64,000 bases of DNA from Geochorda sp036562495 (GTDB taxonomy: Bacteria; Bacillota; Limnochordia; Limnochordales; Geochordaceae). Location of the stretch: the NCBI GenBank assembly GCA_036562495.1, contig DATCKA010000136.1, forward strand, positions 1-64,000. The letters run 5' to 3'. This document shows, in pieces, positions 1 to 7,676 of the stretch (its first letter is position 1; each line of letters opens with the position of its first letter). A program made the translations under genes and the position numbers. Below the pieces are notes generated by a model. That model made no database searches. It was not told the origin of the DNA and saw only the letters and a program-made list of their open reading frames with translations.

Positions 1-34
1 TCGGACCGGGGATGGCGCGACCCAACTCCGCCAT
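1..34 (-). CDS. possible 5' end of a gene running off the left edge
   Basis: An AGAAGGAGGT sequence, almost fully complementary to the 16S tail, lies on the minus strand about 11 bases before an ATG at position 34. Only eleven codons follow before the window ends, so no family can be assigned. It would be divergent from the methylase gene that starts at 268. The call rests only on the ribosome binding site and start codon; 35-267 otherwise shows nothing I recognise. Confidence 0.3.
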   Translation of the reverse strand, partial: MAELGRAIPGP

Positions 35-267
35 CCGCTGCAGGACCTCCTTCTGGAGCTCAGGATACGACGTGGAGCCGCTCACCGATGCCGACCTCCT
101 CGCGCCACACCCCGGACTCCGGGCCCAGGATGGGCTTGTGATTTGTTTCACGAATTGGCGACGGGCGGACCTCCGTCCTGCCGCCGCCTGGAAGAAGGCC
201 CGGAGCAGGCCCGCGCGGAACGTTGGGGCACGGGTCTGAAGCCTGTACCCGACGAGGAGACGGACGC

Positions 268-1131
268 GTGAGTCGCAGGCTCACCCGAGCAGACGACGCA
301 CCCGCTCGAGGCCGCCAGGATGCAGCCGCACCCCGCCCGCCGGTCAAGTGGGCCGGGGGAAAGGGGGGGCTGTTGGCCAGCTTCGAGCCATTGTTTCCGA
401 GGCAGCCGTGGCAGCTCTACGTGGAGCCGTTCGTGGGGGGCGGCGCGGTCTTCTTCCACCTGCAGCCCCAGCGCGCGGTGCTCATCGACAACAATGAAGA
501 ACTCATCAACTTCTACATCGTGGTACGGGACCGGCTCGACGAACTCTTGGCCGATCTGCGCCGGCACGAAAACACGGCGGCCTACTACTACCGCATCCGC
601 GCCCTCGACCCGGCCCGGCTCGACCCGGTCGAGCGGGCATCCCGCTTCCTCTACCTCAACAAGACCGGATACAACGGGCTGTGGCGCGTCAACGCCCGGG
701 GACAGCACAACGTCCCCTTCGGCCGGTACAAGAACCCCACCATCGTCGACGAGCCCAACCTTCGCCGCGTAAGCCAGGCGCTGGCGCGGGCCGAGATCCG
801 GCTCGGGGACTTCACGCTGGCCCGGGAGCACGCCGGTCCGGGCACGTTCGTCTACCTGGATCCGCCGTACCACCCCCTCTCGTCGACCGCACGCTTCACG
901 GCCTATACCAAGGACGGCTTCACCGAAGACGACCAGCGGCGCCTGGCCGAGCTCTTCCGGGAGCTGGACCGGCGGGGATGCTTGCTGATGCTGAGCAACT
1001 CCGACACCCCCCTCATCCGTGAGCTGTACGCCGGCTACGACATCCAGGTGGTCTACGCGCGCCGTGCCATCAACTGCCGGGCGGACGGGCGGGGGCCCAT
1101 CTCGGAGCTCGTGATACGCAATTACGCCTGA
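268..1131 (+). CDS. dam: DNA adenine N6-methyltransferase, Dam/DpnM (D12 class) family
   Basis: Predicted SAM-dependent methylase acting on adenine N6 in DNA, as in the Dam/DpnIIA family. About 287 residues, the usual family length. It opens with the family signature KWAGGKG (cofactor binding), then FVGGGAVFF, and carries the catalytic DPPY motif near residue 200. GTG at 268 is chosen because CGAGGAGA lies seven bases upstream; an in-frame TTG at 223 has no such site. No restriction endonuclease or specificity subunit is visible next to it, so it looks orphan within this window. Target sequence (GATC by family analogy) is inference. Confidence 0.88.
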   Translation: MSRRLTRADDAPARGRQDAAAPRPPVKWAGGKGGLLASFEPLFPRQPWQLYVEPFVGGGAVFFHLQPQRAVLIDNNEELINFYIVVRDRLDELLADLRRHENTAAYYYRIRALDPARLDPVERASRFLYLNKTGYNGLWRVNARGQHNVPFGRYKNPTIVDEPNLRRVSQALARAEIRLGDFTLAREHAGPGTFVYLDPPYHPLSSTARFTAYTKDGFTEDDQRRLAELFRELDRRGCLLMLSNSDTPLIRELYAGYDIQVVYARRAINCRADGRGPISELVIRNYA

Positions 1132-1183
1132 GGACGGATCCGCCAGGCGGTTCGCGCCCGTACGGATCGTCGAGAGGGACCGG

Positions 1184-1843
1184 ATGGCGCAGCATGGCCG
1201 GGTCCGTGGGGCGAGGGGCCGGGTGTCGCCGTTGAAGGCGCCCCGGCGCTGGCAGCCGCCGCAGGCGGAGGACGACGTGATGGCGCGTCTGGCGGCGGGT
1301 GACCTGCGCGCGCTCGAGGAGCTGTACGACCGGCACGCCGCCGCCCTCTACGGGATGCTCGGCCGGCTCGTCCCCGACCGTCGGGACCGGGAGGAGATTC
1401 TGCAGGAGACGTTCGTCGCCGTGTGGCGCCACGCCGGCACCTACGACGGCCGCCGGGGCTCCGTGCACGCCTGGCTGTTTGCCATCGCCCACCGCAAGGC
1501 CATCGACCGCCTGCGCGCGCAGCGCAGCCGGCCACCCGAGATGCCGACGGACCTCCTCCCGGCCGTCGCAGCAGGGCAGGGGGGCGACGCCGACGGCTCT
1601 TTCCGAGCAGACCCCACCGGGGACGGAGCCCAGGCCTCCGAGCGGCGGGAGACGGTGATGCGGGCCCTGATGGGGCTACCTGCCGAACAGCGTGACGTGG
1701 TGGTCATGGCCTACCTGTTGGGTTACTCGTCCACCGAGATCGCCGCGCTCCGGCGGCTGCCCGTCGGTACCGTCAAGAGCCGGATGCAGCGAGCGCTCGC
1801 CCGGCTGCGCCGGCTGCTGGGCTCGGGGGAGGTGGGCCCGTGA
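1184..1843 (+). CDS. ECF-type RNA polymerase sigma factor
   Basis: Extracytoplasmic-function sigma factor of about 219 residues. Region 2 is clear around residues 35-110 (YDRHAAALYGM, then the DREEILQETFVAVW helix and the FAIAHRKAIDRLR segment). Region 4 follows near residues 155-210, including LPAEQRDVVVMAYLLGYS and the VGTVKSRMQRALARLR recognition helix. A variable acidic linker separates the two. GAGAGGG precedes the ATG. It overlaps the next gene, a zinc-binding anti-sigma factor, by four bases, so the two are translationally coupled and should form a sigma/anti-sigma switch of the SigK/RskA type. The inducing signal is unknown. Confidence 0.92.
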   Translation: MAQHGRVRGARGRVSPLKAPRRWQPPQAEDDVMARLAAGDLRALEELYDRHAAALYGMLGRLVPDRRDREEILQETFVAVWRHAGTYDGRRGSVHAWLFAIAHRKAIDRLRAQRSRPPEMPTDLLPAVAAGQGGDADGSFRADPTGDGAQASERRETVMRALMGLPAEQRDVVVMAYLLGYSSTEIAALRRLPVGTVKSRMQRALARLRRLLGSGEVGP

Positions 1844-2619
1844 CCTGCTCGCACGTGCGGGCCCTGGCCGGTGCCTACGCCCTGGACGCGCTGGAGGCGG
1901 CCGAGCGGGAGGCGGTGGAGCGCCACCTCGACGTCTGCCCCGCATGCCGGGCCTTCGTTGCCCAGCACGCGGAGGTCGCCGCGTCGCTGGCGCGGCTGGT
2001 CCCACCCGAGGAGCCACCCGCCGAGCTCCGCGCCCGCATCCTGGCCGAGGCCCGTGGAGCGCCGGCATGGCCGGCCAGCGGGAGGGCGGCGCGGTCCGTG
2101 CGGGGAGCCGCCTGGCGAGGGGCCGCGGCCGTCGCGCTGGTGGCGCTGGGCTGGGCAGCGGGGCGATGGGTCGCGTGGCTTCCCGCCCGGGGCGACGACG
2201 CCGTACACGACGAGCTGCGTCGGGTGCGCCTGGAGCGAGACCTGTGGCAGGGTCTGGCCGCCCCGGGCGGCTCCGTCGCCGCCCTCTCGACCGTTCCGGA
2301 GCTATCTGGTGTCGTGGCGCTGGCCTCGGTGCTGGGCGATGAGAGAGGCTGCTGGGTGCGGCTCGTCGCCGACGGGTTGCCGGATCCGGAGCCGGGGCAG
2401 CGCTACGTGGTGCGCGTCCGCACGCTGGACGCCACGCCGGAGCTCACGCGGCCCCTGCCACAGGTCGCGCCGGGTCGCTGGGAGTTGGAGACGCGCATCG
2501 ACGTACCGCCCGACCGGCTGGGCGCGGTGGAGGTGGTCGTGACGGGCGAAGATGGGGGCGAGCCGTCCTCTCGCCGCGTCGCATGGGGCTACCTGTGGGC
2601 GGAAGGGGAGGGCTGGTAG
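1840..2619 (+). CDS. membrane anti-sigma factor, RskA-like with zinc-finger domain
   Basis: Predicted single-pass anti-sigma factor of about 259 residues that holds the preceding ECF sigma factor inactive. The N-terminal domain has the ZAS signature H-x3-C-x2-C (HLDVCPAC) near residues 28-36. One hydrophobic segment around residues 92-112 (AAAVALVALGWAAGRW) is the transmembrane helix. The extracytoplasmic part resembles the RskA (anti-sigma-K) C-terminal domain. The GTG start overlaps the sigma stop codon (GTGA), giving tight stoichiometry. Release by regulated proteolysis is known for this family but cannot be seen here. Confidence 0.87.
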   Translation: MTCSHVRALAGAYALDALEAAEREAVERHLDVCPACRAFVAQHAEVAASLARLVPPEEPPAELRARILAEARGAPAWPASGRAARSVRGAAWRGAAAVALVALGWAAGRWVAWLPARGDDAVHDELRRVRLERDLWQGLAAPGGSVAALSTVPELSGVVALASVLGDERGCWVRLVADGLPDPEPGQRYVVRVRTLDATPELTRPLPQVAPGRWELETRIDVPPDRLGAVEVVVTGEDGGEPSSRRVAWGYLWAEGEGW

Positions 2620-2640
2620 GCTCGGCTCACCGGCCGAGGG

Positions 2641-3105
2641 TCAGCCGCCCATCTCCCTCCCGACCAGCGCCACCCCCGCCACGATCAGCAGGGCGCCCAG
2701 CACCACCGGCCACGAGACGGGCTCCCGCAACCAAAGCGAGGCCGCGGCCACCGTCGCCAGCGGGGATGCGGCCATCACCAGCGCCACGGTGGAGGCCTCC
2801 CCTTGCTTGAGAGCCGCGTAGTAGGCGAGATCGCCCGCCAGCGTGGCCAGCAGGGCCTCCACGCCGATGGGTATCCACGCCTGAACCGGCACCCGCTCGA
2901 GCTGGGGCCACGCCCCGCTGCCGATGACGAAGCCCACCACGATGGCCGACGCCATCAGGGTGCGCAGGGCCAGTCCGACCAGGGGGTCGACCCCGGCCAG
3001 GCCGATCTTGCCGGCCACCGGTGCGATCCCCCAGCACAGCGCGCCGATCACCGCGAGCGCCAGCACCGACAACGCGGACGCCCCCTCGATGCCGTTCGTG
3101 GGCAA
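2641..3105 (-). CDS. single EamA-domain membrane protein (half-size DMT transporter)
   Basis: About 154 residues with five hydrophobic helices, equal to one EamA repeat; typical drug/metabolite transporters carry two repeats in about 300 residues. Such half-size proteins usually work as homo- or heterodimers. The family motif region with LWLREPVSWP before the last helix is visible. The nominal start is a TTG at 3105 with no good ribosome binding site; GTG at 3066 is an alternative that keeps all helices. It lies convergent to the anti-sigma gene and divergent from the amidase gene. Substrate cannot be predicted. Confidence 0.75.
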   Translation of the reverse strand: MPTNGIEGASALSVLALAVIGALCWGIAPVAGKIGLAGVDPLVGLALRTLMASAIVVGFVIGSGAWPQLERVPVQAWIPIGVEALLATLAGDLAYYAALKQGEASTVALVMAASPLATVAAASLWLREPVSWPVVLGALLIVAGVALVGREMGG

Positions 3106-3194
3106 GCTATGTGAGGTGAGGCGGCAGGCATGACGGCCGAGCCTGGCTTACCGCCCTGGGGTCCGGCGAGGTCGACGAGGCGGTGTGAGTCACG

Positions 3195-4508
3195 ATGCAG
3201 GCGAGGCGGATCACGGCGGCCGTCGCCGTCCTTGTGGTGACGGCGGGGGTCGTGTGGTGGGGCGTCAGGGCCATGCGAGACGGCCAGGCCCGGACCACGC
3301 CCGAGACGCTGCCTGAGGCGGAGGCGGGGCAGGCCGTCCCGCCGAGCGGCGCGACAGCCCGCGAGGACGACCCCGTGGCAGCCCTCCGTCGCATCCTCGA
3401 CGAGCGGGCCCGGGCCCTGATCGCCTTCGACGAGGCCTCCTTGCGCGAGCACTACGACCTGGACTCCGACTCCGGGCAACGGGCGTTTCAACACGAGCAG
3501 CGCCGCTTGCGCTACCTGCGGGCCTGGGCCGACAGGCGCCGGCTCCGGATGGTCAGCGCTCGCTCGGACGTGCGGGTGGCCAACCGGCGGGTATCGGGCG
3601 ACGAGGCGTGGCTGAGCGTGGTGCAGTCCACCCGGCTGGGCTACGTCTACCGCGACGCTCCCTCGTCGGCCGAGCACCTCTTCGGCATCGGGACCCGTCA
3701 CGCCATCCAGATGGTGCGCAAGGACGGGCGATGGGTGCTTCGCCGCGACTGGTACACCGACCCCCTGGACGAGGACACGCTGGTCCCCGACGTGCGGCCC
3801 GCCGACGTGGCGGCCTCGGGCGGCATCCTGGAGCCGCTGGCCCGGCTCCAGGCCCTGGGCGCGCCGCGGTGCTCTCCGCCCGCGGCGGAAGGCAGGGAGA
3901 TGCTCGTGCCCGGGGCCCTGGTGGGGCTGTGGGAGTGGCTCGGGACGCTGGTGCCCCTGTCATCCCGTGCCACGAGCCGGCAGGTCGCCTATGACCGCGA
4001 CAAGGCCGTGGCTTACGCCCGCCGGTATTGCGGGGGTGCCTGGGGGTGCGGCAACGGCGGCCGCTACAACCCCGCCTACAAGGACTACACCGACGTGGGC
4101 GGTGACTGCACCAACTTCGCCTCGCAGGTGCTCCACGCCGGGGGCCTGCCCATGGACGACACCTGGTACTACCGCCGGGGCGGCGGGAGCGGGGCGTGGG
4201 TGCAGGCCACGGGGCTGCTCTCGTACCTGCTCGACGCCGGACGGGCCCGCCTGCTGGCGCGGGGTACCTACGCCGACGTCGTCGAGGCCTCCGACCGCTT
4301 CCCCGAGGGCGCCATCAGGTCGCTCAAGCCGGGCGATCTCATCGCCTACCAGGAGCAGGGGCAGGTCGTCCACTTCGCGGTGGTGACCGGACAGGACGCT
4401 CGCGGCTACGTCGTGGTCGACTCGCACACCGCCGACCGGCGTGCGGTGCCGTGGGACGTGGGGTGGGACCAGGCCACGGTCTACTGGCTGCTGTCGGTGC
4501 GCGACTGA
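3195..4508 (+). CDS. exported or membrane-anchored amidase-fold protein (Amidase_6 domain)
   Basis: About 437 residues. An N-terminal hydrophobic segment (residues 5-25, VAVLVVTAGVVWWG) is a signal peptide or anchor. The middle looks like a substrate- or wall-binding domain. The C-terminal part from about residue 260 matches the putative amidase domain of Firmicutes: YDRDKAVAYARRY, then GGDCTNFASQVLHAGG, with the likely nucleophile Cys in GDCTNF, and a later VVHFAVVTG with the conserved His. NlpC/P60-like cysteine chemistry on cell-wall peptides is the likely activity, by family analogy. The 3' end overlaps the convergent GNAT gene by 28 bases. Confidence 0.78.
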   Translation: MQARRITAAVAVLVVTAGVVWWGVRAMRDGQARTTPETLPEAEAGQAVPPSGATAREDDPVAALRRILDERARALIAFDEASLREHYDLDSDSGQRAFQHEQRRLRYLRAWADRRRLRMVSARSDVRVANRRVSGDEAWLSVVQSTRLGYVYRDAPSSAEHLFGIGTRHAIQMVRKDGRWVLRRDWYTDPLDEDTLVPDVRPADVAASGGILEPLARLQALGAPRCSPPAAEGREMLVPGALVGLWEWLGTLVPLSSRATSRQVAYDRDKAVAYARRYCGGAWGCGNGGRYNPAYKDYTDVGGDCTNFASQVLHAGGLPMDDTWYYRRGGGSGAWVQATGLLSYLLDAGRARLLARGTYADVVEASDRFPEGAIRSLKPGDLIAYQEQGQVVHFAVVTGQDARGYVVVDSHTADRRAVPWDVGWDQATVYWLLSVRD

Positions 4509-5080
4509 GCTCGCCCGGCGAAACCTTCGCGGGTCAGCACCATGACGTGCGAGACCACGCCGTTGAGGTGGTCGATCTGGCCCTGCTCGACGAACCCCAG
4601 GGCTTTCAGCGCCTGCTCGAGCACGGGGTTGGTGGACAGGCACTCCACCAGCACGCGCTCCAGGCCCATCTCTTCGAAGACGTAGCGCAGGAGGGTGCGC
4701 AACCCGTCCGTCAGGTAGGCGGCCACGGCTTCGGGGCCCCGCTCCCGGATCTCCGGGTCGCCCAGCAGCGGCTCGATCCAGGCCTCGCCCTGGCGGGGAT
4801 CGATGCTGTGCAGGTCGAAGTCGCCGATGTAGCGGCCGGACTCGTCCTCCATGGCGATCTGGCGGCTGTGGGGGTCGGCCGTGAGCGTCTTAAACCAGCT
4901 CCGGATGTCGTAGGGCGTGCGCTGCCCCACCGTCATGCCGATGGTAGCGACCTGCACCTCGGGGTCGTTGGTCATGGCCAGGCGCGCCGGTAGGTCGGCC
5001 TCCGACAGGCACCGTAACCGCACCCGCTCGCCCGCCCGGCTCCACTCGCCTGCAATGGCCTCGAGCGCCTGCTGGTCCAT
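4481..5080 (-). CDS. GNAT family N-acetyltransferase (RimJ/RimL-like)
   Basis: About 199 residues. The sequence follows the RimJ/RimL pattern: VRLRCLSEADLPARLAMTND at the start, GRYIGDFDLHSIDP in the central sheet, and a C-terminal block with MGLERVLVECLSTNPVLEQALKALGF, which is the acetyl-CoA binding and terminal-helix region. It probably acetylates an amine on a small molecule or a protein N-terminus. A GAGGGTGG ribosome binding site precedes the ATG. It stands alone and points towards the amidase gene, with which it overlaps at the 3' end. The substrate cannot be inferred. Confidence 0.8.
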   Translation of the reverse strand: MDQQALEAIAGEWSRAGERVRLRCLSEADLPARLAMTNDPEVQVATIGMTVGQRTPYDIRSWFKTLTADPHSRQIAMEDESGRYIGDFDLHSIDPRQGEAWIEPLLGDPEIRERGPEAVAAYLTDGLRTLLRYVFEEMGLERVLVECLSTNPVLEQALKALGFVEQGQIDHLNGVVSHVMVLTREGFAGRAQSRTDSSQ

Positions 5081-5168
5081 CGTTCGCCACCCTCACCGAC
5101 GTGCCGTCCGATGCGGCCGTCTCGTGGACATTGTAACCGCCCGGTCGGGCCGGGTGCGGCGGGCCATA

Positions 5169-5177
5169 TGCTATAAT
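5169..5177 (+). promoter_or_regulatory. extended -10 promoter of tRNA-Ser(UGA)
   Basis: TGCTATAAT forms an extended -10 element (TGn plus a consensus TATAAT) 13 bases before the tRNA. No good -35 hexamer lies at 16-18 bases, which fits the extended -10 class. Transcription should begin near 5184. Confidence 0.7.
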
Positions 5178-5190
5178 GCAGGCGCGACGC

Positions 5191-5281
5191 GGAGGGGTGT
5201 CTGAGCGGACGAAAGAGGCGGTCTTGAAAACCGTTGAGGGCCTTGGGCTCTCCGGGGGTTCGAATCCCTCCCCCTCCGCCA
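5191..5281 (+). tRNA. tRNA-Ser(UGA)
   Basis: Full class II tRNA of 91 nt with encoded CCA. Acceptor GGAGGGG pairs with CCCCTCC before the discriminator G. The anticodon stem GCGGT/ACCGT encloses the loop CTTGAAA with anticodon TGA. A long variable arm typical of serine tRNAs follows, then a T-arm with TTCGAAT. Reads UCA-type serine codons. Its own extended -10 promoter lies just upstream. Confidence 0.97.
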
Positions 5282-5335
5282 CGACGTCAACGGGTTCGCA
5301 CGTCGCGCTCCGGGGGTTGTGGGGGGCCGGTTCTG

Positions 5336-6070
5336 GTGCCGCCGCCCGTTGCGGTCGTCTCGGACATCCACGCCAATCTCCCGGCCCTCGAGGCCGTCCT
5401 GGCCGACATGGCCGCCTTTGCGCCTGCCACCGTCTACAACCTCGGCGACACCGTAGGCTACGGACCCCATCCGGAAGCGAGCATCGACTGGGCCCGTGAA
5501 CATGCGACCGTCTCCTTGATGGGCAACCACGACGCCGCCTGCGTGGGGCAACTGGGGCTCGAGTGGTTCAACCCGTGGGCACGTGAGGCGGTGGAGTGGA
5601 CCTTGGGACGGCTCAGCTCCGACCGGCGGCGCTGGCTGGCCGCCCGCCCGTCGACCTACCGGCTGGTGCTCGGGGGCCTGCGCATCCTGCTGGCCCACGG
5701 CACGCCCCGCCACCCGGTCACCGAGTACATCAGCGGGGATGCGGCGGCCCAGCTGCTGCGCGAGCAGGACCCCGGATGGGACGTCTGCATCGTCGGCCAC
5801 ACCCATCTGATGGGCGTCTACACCCGCAGCGGCTACCGGCCTCTCTTCGAGAGCGCCGAGATCCCCATCATCACGCCGTGCATCGTCAACGCCGGCAGCG
5901 TCGGTCAACCTCGAGACGGACGCCCGGAGGCGGGCTACGTCCTGATCGACGCGGACCGCGGCCGGCTTGTCGTGCGGCGCGTCGCCTACCCCGTCGAGGT
6001 CACCCAGCGGGCCATCCTGGACGCGGGCCTGCCGTCCATCCTGGCCGAGAGGCTGGCGGTCGGGCGATAG
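5336..6070 (+). CDS. metallophosphoesterase (YfcE/calcineurin-like family)
   Basis: About 244 residues. The ordered metal-binding motifs of the family are present: SDIHANL near the start, LGDTVGYG, GNHDAA, then LLAHGTPR and VGHTHLM, followed by NAGSVGQPRDGRP. These supply the two-metal site of calcineurin-type phosphodiesterases; YfcE-like members hydrolyse small phosphodiesters, but the true substrate is unknown. The start must lie after the tRNA that ends at 5281; GTG at 5336 places SDIHANL at the usual distance. The gene is enclosed by two tRNA-Ser genes. Confidence 0.88.
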   Translation: MPPPVAVVSDIHANLPALEAVLADMAAFAPATVYNLGDTVGYGPHPEASIDWAREHATVSLMGNHDAACVGQLGLEWFNPWAREAVEWTLGRLSSDRRRWLAARPSTYRLVLGGLRILLAHGTPRHPVTEYISGDAAAQLLREQDPGWDVCIVGHTHLMGVYTRSGYRPLFESAEIPIITPCIVNAGSVGQPRDGRPEAGYVLIDADRGRLVVRRVAYPVEVTQRAILDAGLPSILAERLAVGR

Positions 6071-6151
6071 CCTGGCCCTCCGAGTCTGCGGGCGGCCGTG
6101 CCGCCGCGAGGCAGAGCGTGACGACGTCAGGCGGTAAGAAGCCAACAAAAA

Positions 6152-6243
6152 TGGCGGAAGGGGCGGGATTCGAACCCGCGAGGCGCCTTTAGGGCGCCCA
6201 CCGGTTTAGCAAACCGGCCGCTTGGCCCCTAGCGAACCCTTCC
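6152..6243 (-). tRNA. tRNA-Ser(GCU)
   Basis: Class II tRNA of 92 nt on the minus strand with encoded CCA. Acceptor GGAAGGG pairs with CCCTTCC before discriminator G. The anticodon stem CCGGT/ACCGG carries the loop TTGCTAA with anticodon GCT, reading AGC/AGU. A long variable arm built on GGGCGCC and GGCGCC repeats and a GCGGG/CCCGC T-stem complete the cloverleaf. It follows serS on the same strand by 73 bases and could share its transcript. Confidence 0.97.
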
Positions 6244-6316
6244 GCGACTGCGCGTCAAGTCTAGCACCGGCCCTGGCACGGTGTCAACGCCGGGAGCCGT
6301 GACGCACCACCGCAGC

Positions 6317-7600
6317 TCAGGCGGGCCCGATCCGCTCGATGCCGCCCATGTAGGGGCGCAGCACCTCGGGTATCGTGACGCTGCCGTCCTCGTTCTGGTA
6401 GTTCTCCAGGATGGCGGCCACGGTGCGCCCCACCGCCAGCCCGCTCCCGTTGAGGGTGTGCACGTACTCGGGCCGGCCTCCAGGCTGCCGGCGGAAGCGG
6501 ATGTTGGCCCGCCGGGCCTGGAAGTCCTCGAAGTTGCTGCACGAGGAGATCTCGACGTAGCGGCCGTAGCTCGGCATCCAGACCTCGGGGTCGTACTTCT
6601 TCGCGGCCGCGAAGCCCACGTCGGCCGTGCACATCTGGCTCACCCGGTAGGGGAGCTGGAGCCGCCGCAGGATATCGGTGGCGTCCTCCACCAGGGCCTC
6701 CAGCTCGTCGTAGGAGCGCTCGGGCAGCACAAACTTGACCAGCTCGACCTTGTTGAACTGGTGCACCCGGATGAGCCCGCGGGTGTCGCGGCCGGCGGCG
6801 CCCGCCTCCTTGCGGAAGCAGGCCGAGTAGGCCACGAACTTGATGGGAAGCTGCGAGGCCTCCAGGATCTCGTCGCGCAACAGATTGGTGACGGGCACCT
6901 CGGCGGTGGGTATGAGGTAGAGCTCCGCCCCCTCGACCTTGAACATGTCGTCGGCGAACTTGGGCAGCTGGGCCGTGCCCACCATGCTGGCGCGGTTGAC
7001 GAGGAAGGGCGGGAAGATCTCCTCGTAGCCGTGCTCGGTGGTGTGCACGTCCAGCATGAAGTTGACGAGGGCCCGCTCCAGCCGGGCGCCCCAGCCCCGC
7101 ATCACGTAGAAGCGGGCGCCCGACACCTTGGCCCCCCGGGCGAAGTCGACGATCCCCAGGCGTTCGGCGATCTCCCAGTGCGGCTTCGGCTCGAAATCGA
7201 ACCGCCGGGGCTCGCCCCAGCGGAAGACCTCGACGTTGTCCTCCTCGCTTCGCCCGTAGGGCACCGACTCGTGGGGCAGGTTGGGAATGGTGAGCAGGAG
7301 CTCCTCGAGCCGCTGCTCCAGCTCCCGGGTCTGCTCCTCGAGGGCCTGCAGGCGCTCGCCCATGGCCCGCACCTGCGCCGCCAGGGCATCGGCCTCCTCG
7401 TGGCGGCCCTCCCGCTTGAGCCGCCCGATGGTCTGCGACTGCCGGTTGCGCTCGGCCCGCAACGCCTCGACTTGAGCCAGCGTCTCGCGCCAGCGGGCGT
7501 CGGTTTCGAGCAGTTCGTCGAGAGGCACGTCGTCGCCGCGACGCCGCATCGCCTCCCGCACCACGTCGGGGTGCGCGCGGATGAACTTGAGATCGAGCAC
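6317..7600 (-). CDS. serS: seryl-tRNA synthetase
   Basis: Class II synthetase charging tRNA-Ser, about 427 residues. The N-terminal long antiparallel coiled coil that grips the tRNA variable arm is evident (residues 20-100, rich in Glu, Arg and Leu). Motif 2 is in the FRKEAGAAGRDTRGLIRVHQF block and motif 3 near the end in NGSGLAVGRTVAAILENYQ. GTG at 7600 is preferred over ATG at 7630 because GAGGTGGAG lies six bases before it and the family typically begins with a LDLKFIR segment. Two serine tRNA genes lie just downstream. Confidence 0.96.
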   Translation of the reverse strand: MLDLKFIRAHPDVVREAMRRRGDDVPLDELLETDARWRETLAQVEALRAERNRQSQTIGRLKREGRHEEADALAAQVRAMGERLQALEEQTRELEQRLEELLLTIPNLPHESVPYGRSEEDNVEVFRWGEPRRFDFEPKPHWEIAERLGIVDFARGAKVSGARFYVMRGWGARLERALVNFMLDVHTTEHGYEEIFPPFLVNRASMVGTAQLPKFADDMFKVEGAELYLIPTAEVPVTNLLRDEILEASQLPIKFVAYSACFRKEAGAAGRDTRGLIRVHQFNKVELVKFVLPERSYDELEALVEDATDILRRLQLPYRVSQMCTADVGFAAAKKYDPEVWMPSYGRYVEISSCSNFEDFQARRANIRFRRQPGGRPEYVHTLNGSGLAVGRTVAAILENYQNEDGSVTIPEVLRPYMGGIERIGPA

Positions 7601-7676
7601 CGACTCCACCTCGCCAATCTTGGCTCCCATTGTAGACCCGCGGCGAGGCGGGCCTCAACCGTGTCGCGCCGGCCCG

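Noticed and set aside
5131..5136. TTGTAA as -35 of tRNA-Ser(UGA)
   Set aside because: It lies 35 bases from the -10 element, too far; the extended -10 explains the promoter.
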